Under the pieces are notes generated by a model. It saw nothing but the letters and a program-made list of their open reading frames with translations. It searched no databases and had not been told where the DNA came from. The translations under genes were made by a program, and so were the position numbers. Below, one piece after another: positions 61,293 to 64,000 of a stretch of 64,000 bases of DNA. Where the stretch lies: the NCBI GenBank assembly GCA_947034895.1, contig OX344765.1:20465001-20529000 (forward strand). The letters are read 5' to 3'. Position 1 is the stretch's first letter, and each line of letters opens with the position of its first letter. This DNA is from Rhytidiadelphus loreus. Its lineage: Eukaryota > Streptophyta > Bryopsida > Hypnales > Hylocomiaceae.

Positions 61293-64000
61293 CTAATTTC
61301 TCAGAATTCGAAATTTATTGTTAAATTGCGGAAAAACATCAGTTGATCTCTTAATGGGGAAAACTGAAGAATACAGTGCATGCACTCTGTCCCTGATCCA
61401 GTCATGTAATCTACCTTGCATGCATGAACACGAAAATCAAGATGTTCGTCAGCTCATGGCATGGTGATTGCTATCAATACCTGTGTCTTTAAGAGTGTGG
61501 AGTTTGTGATGTCGTTAGTCGTCCACCTTAATACTCTTGATTGCAACGTGTCGACCTTAGGTTTTGATGTCAGCGGCGCCGTTGAGTTTGACGACTGTTG
61601 GAGGCCAGGCATCTGGAAGGAAACCTGTTGGCCCATTCTGTTTGTACAAAATATATGTTCCCGAATTCAGTCAATTCTACTGGAAACTATGGAGTTCTGG
61701 AACGTCAGATAAGTACCGCTCTATTGGAATGGCTAACGATTCGGCCACAGTTTCAATAAACTTCAGTGGCAAGATTAAAGCACATTATGCTTCACTTGGC
61801 AACTCGGGATTGGCTCTCCTGTGAAAATTCAAGCACAGATATATCCGCTTCAAGAACATTCGATTCTTCGACAACCTTTCTCTCAATGGACTTCCTGGTG
61901 ACACACCACATAATCGACGTCTCCAACATGTAAGCTTTTGTTTCACAATGGCCAAAACGAACAGTATGTAACCCGATTTGAGTTAGGGATGCTTCCAATG
62001 TACGTAAACGTTGGTCAAAACCATTGCGATTGCCTCTAGACTCCAATCTACTTAATCTCATCAACAAATAAGCAAGCTAATGAAACTAATCCCAATTTAC
62101 TAAAACCTGTTGTAATGCCAGGATCTCAAGCTCAATTACTTCTACCCCACATCCTAGACGTTTCCAAGCTCCCAGCCGTATCACGCGCGCAGACATTTTT
62201 GAATGCTACTGCTAGTGGTAGCGCTACCTAGATAGTTTGTGCACAAATTACAATTAATATCACCACACTTAATATTCCGAGCGGCACATTAACGTTTCAA
62301 AATACGAAAACTGCTAGTACTCTGTACCATCCATCGGGTTATGCATGCTCTGATCCCGGCATCAACGTCCATGATCGAAAACGCATGAAAATCATAGAAA
62401 GTACGTTCAAATTCTTGTTGAATTAGAAATTATTTAAGTGGATGGTACAGAGTCTTGTTGTATTGAAAGATCGAGACAATATTAGTCCATTTCCAGCGGC
62501 ATGTTCATTTGCTGACAAAACTGAGTATAAGGCATGCCATCGCCGTGGTCTCGCTCTTCAATTCTGCCTCGGATCGAACAGTTTCAATTTTAAACCAGAA
62601 TCCGCAGAGTTGGATAACCATGATCGATCGGAATCGGAAAATTGTGAGAGTTAGCGGGATTGTTCCGTTTCGAATTAAAAGCCGGCTCATAAATTCCACA
62701 AAAACTCACCGTAGTTACAATGTCAGAGAACTCGCACTAGCTAATAGAATCACGAATTTCGACTCGGACACGTCCCGATTTTAAATTACCGCCGTCTCAC
62801 GCAGCCATTCCACAGAGCTGCTGTAGCTAGCAAGGACTCTAGCTATAAATTAAACATTCAGACCGTGCATAATTAATTTACGGACAAGCTAGAGATGAGT
62901 TCACACTAGATATTCTTCTGGACGGCACAATAACGCAGATCGAATGCTCATGAGCGGGAAGGTATGTACCTTACTAGAGCGGCAATTGTGGCAAGCAATT
63001 GGTGCGGCCATAGCTATGTATTGATGAATTGAAGGCGGTGCTCGCAGTCTCGAGCGAGGGCCCGCCCGCCCGCCCAGCCTATGCACGCTTCATGAACAGT
63101 GGTTTTGTTTAAATGGCGTGAATCCAATTGAGCGGGAGAATGGCCTCGGAGGGCGGCAGCTGATGGGACGGCTCATGCATGAGAATTCTCTAAGGTAGGA
63201 GGTCCATATAAGTGGACCATCTAAGGGCTGGAACTGAATGAATTTTAGGGAGGTGAAACACCTTAAAATATTTTTCAATAAATTTTCATTGAAAGATAAG
63301 GAGAATTGACATCTAGCCCAAGTCGTTTCATATTTTTTGAAGCTTCAGGGAATTACTTATCAAATTCTGAAGTCAAAACACCATAGGGCTCTAAAAGCAA
63401 CCACCCCCCTGAAATGTACACCGTTGGTACATTTTGATAAATTGAAGGAAGGAGAATGTATCGCTGAGGCATGTTCCATTCAAAATGCCCAATCCGAGTT
63501 TGAGCAGCCTCCTACCTTTAAGTCTCGAGTTAATCAAGGGCTTCAAAATACACTAAATATATTTTATTAATTTACGCTAAATTTGACCTTCATGTAGGGT
63601 AATCAAATATCCTTTGGAATTTGGAAAAAATCAACGGCTAGTTCAATGTCTACTTGGCCAGTGGAATTGGAAAAAAGACCGGTTGCAATTTGAAAACATT
63701 AGCAAAAATCTGGTGAAAAAATCTGTAAAAATTCTATTGAGAGTTAAAAAAAAATAGAGAAAATAACTAGACTTGGTACTTGAAAAAAATGTTTCAATAT
63801 GGGAATTGAAGGAAACTAGTTGGTAAAACTCAAAAAAAAAAAAACACTACAAAGTTATCTTTGAACTTCCTAAATCATTTGTAATATTGATGCACTTGGA
63901 GGTATAATTAGATGGTGATGAATAGGGTTGGGGATAATTTCTTGAATTTTACCTGCTATTTTCCTTCAACTCCAATACTGAAGCAATTTTTTCAAGTACC
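61293..64000. other. Upstream region of the helicase gene, no recognised gene
   Basis: The missing first exon(s) of the helicase and its promoter should lie here, but I could not identify them. Minus-strand frames at 61792-62067 and 62901-63086 do not resemble the family. The GC-rich patch near 63030-63080 includes a CCCG repeat (63061-63075). A short hairpin GGTCCA-TATAAG-TGGACC is at 63202-63219. From 63230 to the end the DNA is AT-rich and blank. Confidence 0.6.

Noticed and set aside
61461..62784. Short open frames on both strands to the right of the helicase
   Set aside because: None shows a domain, splice-consistent extension or resemblance to the helicase family N-terminus.
63202..63219. 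GGTCCA-TATAAG-TGGACC hairpin as promoter or operator
   Set aside because: Six-base arms are expected by chance and no gene start is visible nearby.
1..64000. CRISPR arrays, tRNA or rRNA genes, LTR retrotransposons
   Set aside because: No regularly spaced direct repeats, no tRNA-like cloverleaf or rRNA blocks, and no reverse transcriptase, integrase or paired long terminal repeats were seen in reading both strands.

Overview
This is nuclear DNA of a land plant or close streptophyte relative. The genes are split by many short GT-AG introns, the intergenic DNA is very AT-rich and full of small terminal-inverted-repeat elements, and two of the genes belong to plant families: a thylakoid-lumen FKBP18 and a KIN-7O/CENP-E-like kinesin. 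An intact RNF213-type giant AAA+ protein argues against a typical flowering plant and for a bryophyte, lycophyte or fern. That placement is inference, not something read from the bases.

Layout, left to right. (1) About 69-20469 (+): 23 phase-consistent exons of an RNF213/mysterin-like protein. Its 5' end lies outside the window. Three P-loops, two Walker B motifs and an RZ-type zinc finger are present, but no RING finger. One intron carries a Stowaway-like MITE. (2) 20470-25620: AT-rich convergent intergenic DNA with three small elements. (3) 25621-28119 (-): complete six-exon FKBP18 with plastid transit peptide and twin-arginine lumen signal. (4) 28338-32047: a structurally complete pogo/Tigger-like DNA transposon with perfect terminal inverted repeats and one uninterrupted 760-codon transposase, inserted about 220 bp upstream of the FKBP18 start. 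(5) 32048-39934: AT-rich DNA with two more copies of a hairpin-bearing repeat family, a second copy of a GCTAGC-ended MITE, a PIF/Harbinger-like MITE with TTA duplications, and a tiny poly(A)-tailed retro-insertion. (6) 39935-55556 (+): about 41 coding exons of a KIN-7O/CENP-E-like kinesin of roughly 2300 residues. (7) 57908-61292 (-): five exons of a plant Upf1/Sen1-type SF1 helicase whose first exon was not found. (8) The right end holds no recognisable gene.

The four host genes have unrelated jobs (ubiquitin ligase/ATPase, lumenal immunophilin, mitotic motor, RNA/DNA helicase) and no operon-like logic links them. The most unusual items are the RING-less RNF213-like gene in a plant, the intact pogo-like transposon, and the three-copy hairpin repeat family. 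Exon boundaries were deduced by hand from splice consensus, reading frame and family similarity. Nearly all phases were checked and agree for the RNF213-like, FKBP18 and helicase genes and for kinesin exons 1-15. Later kinesin boundaries are less certain.
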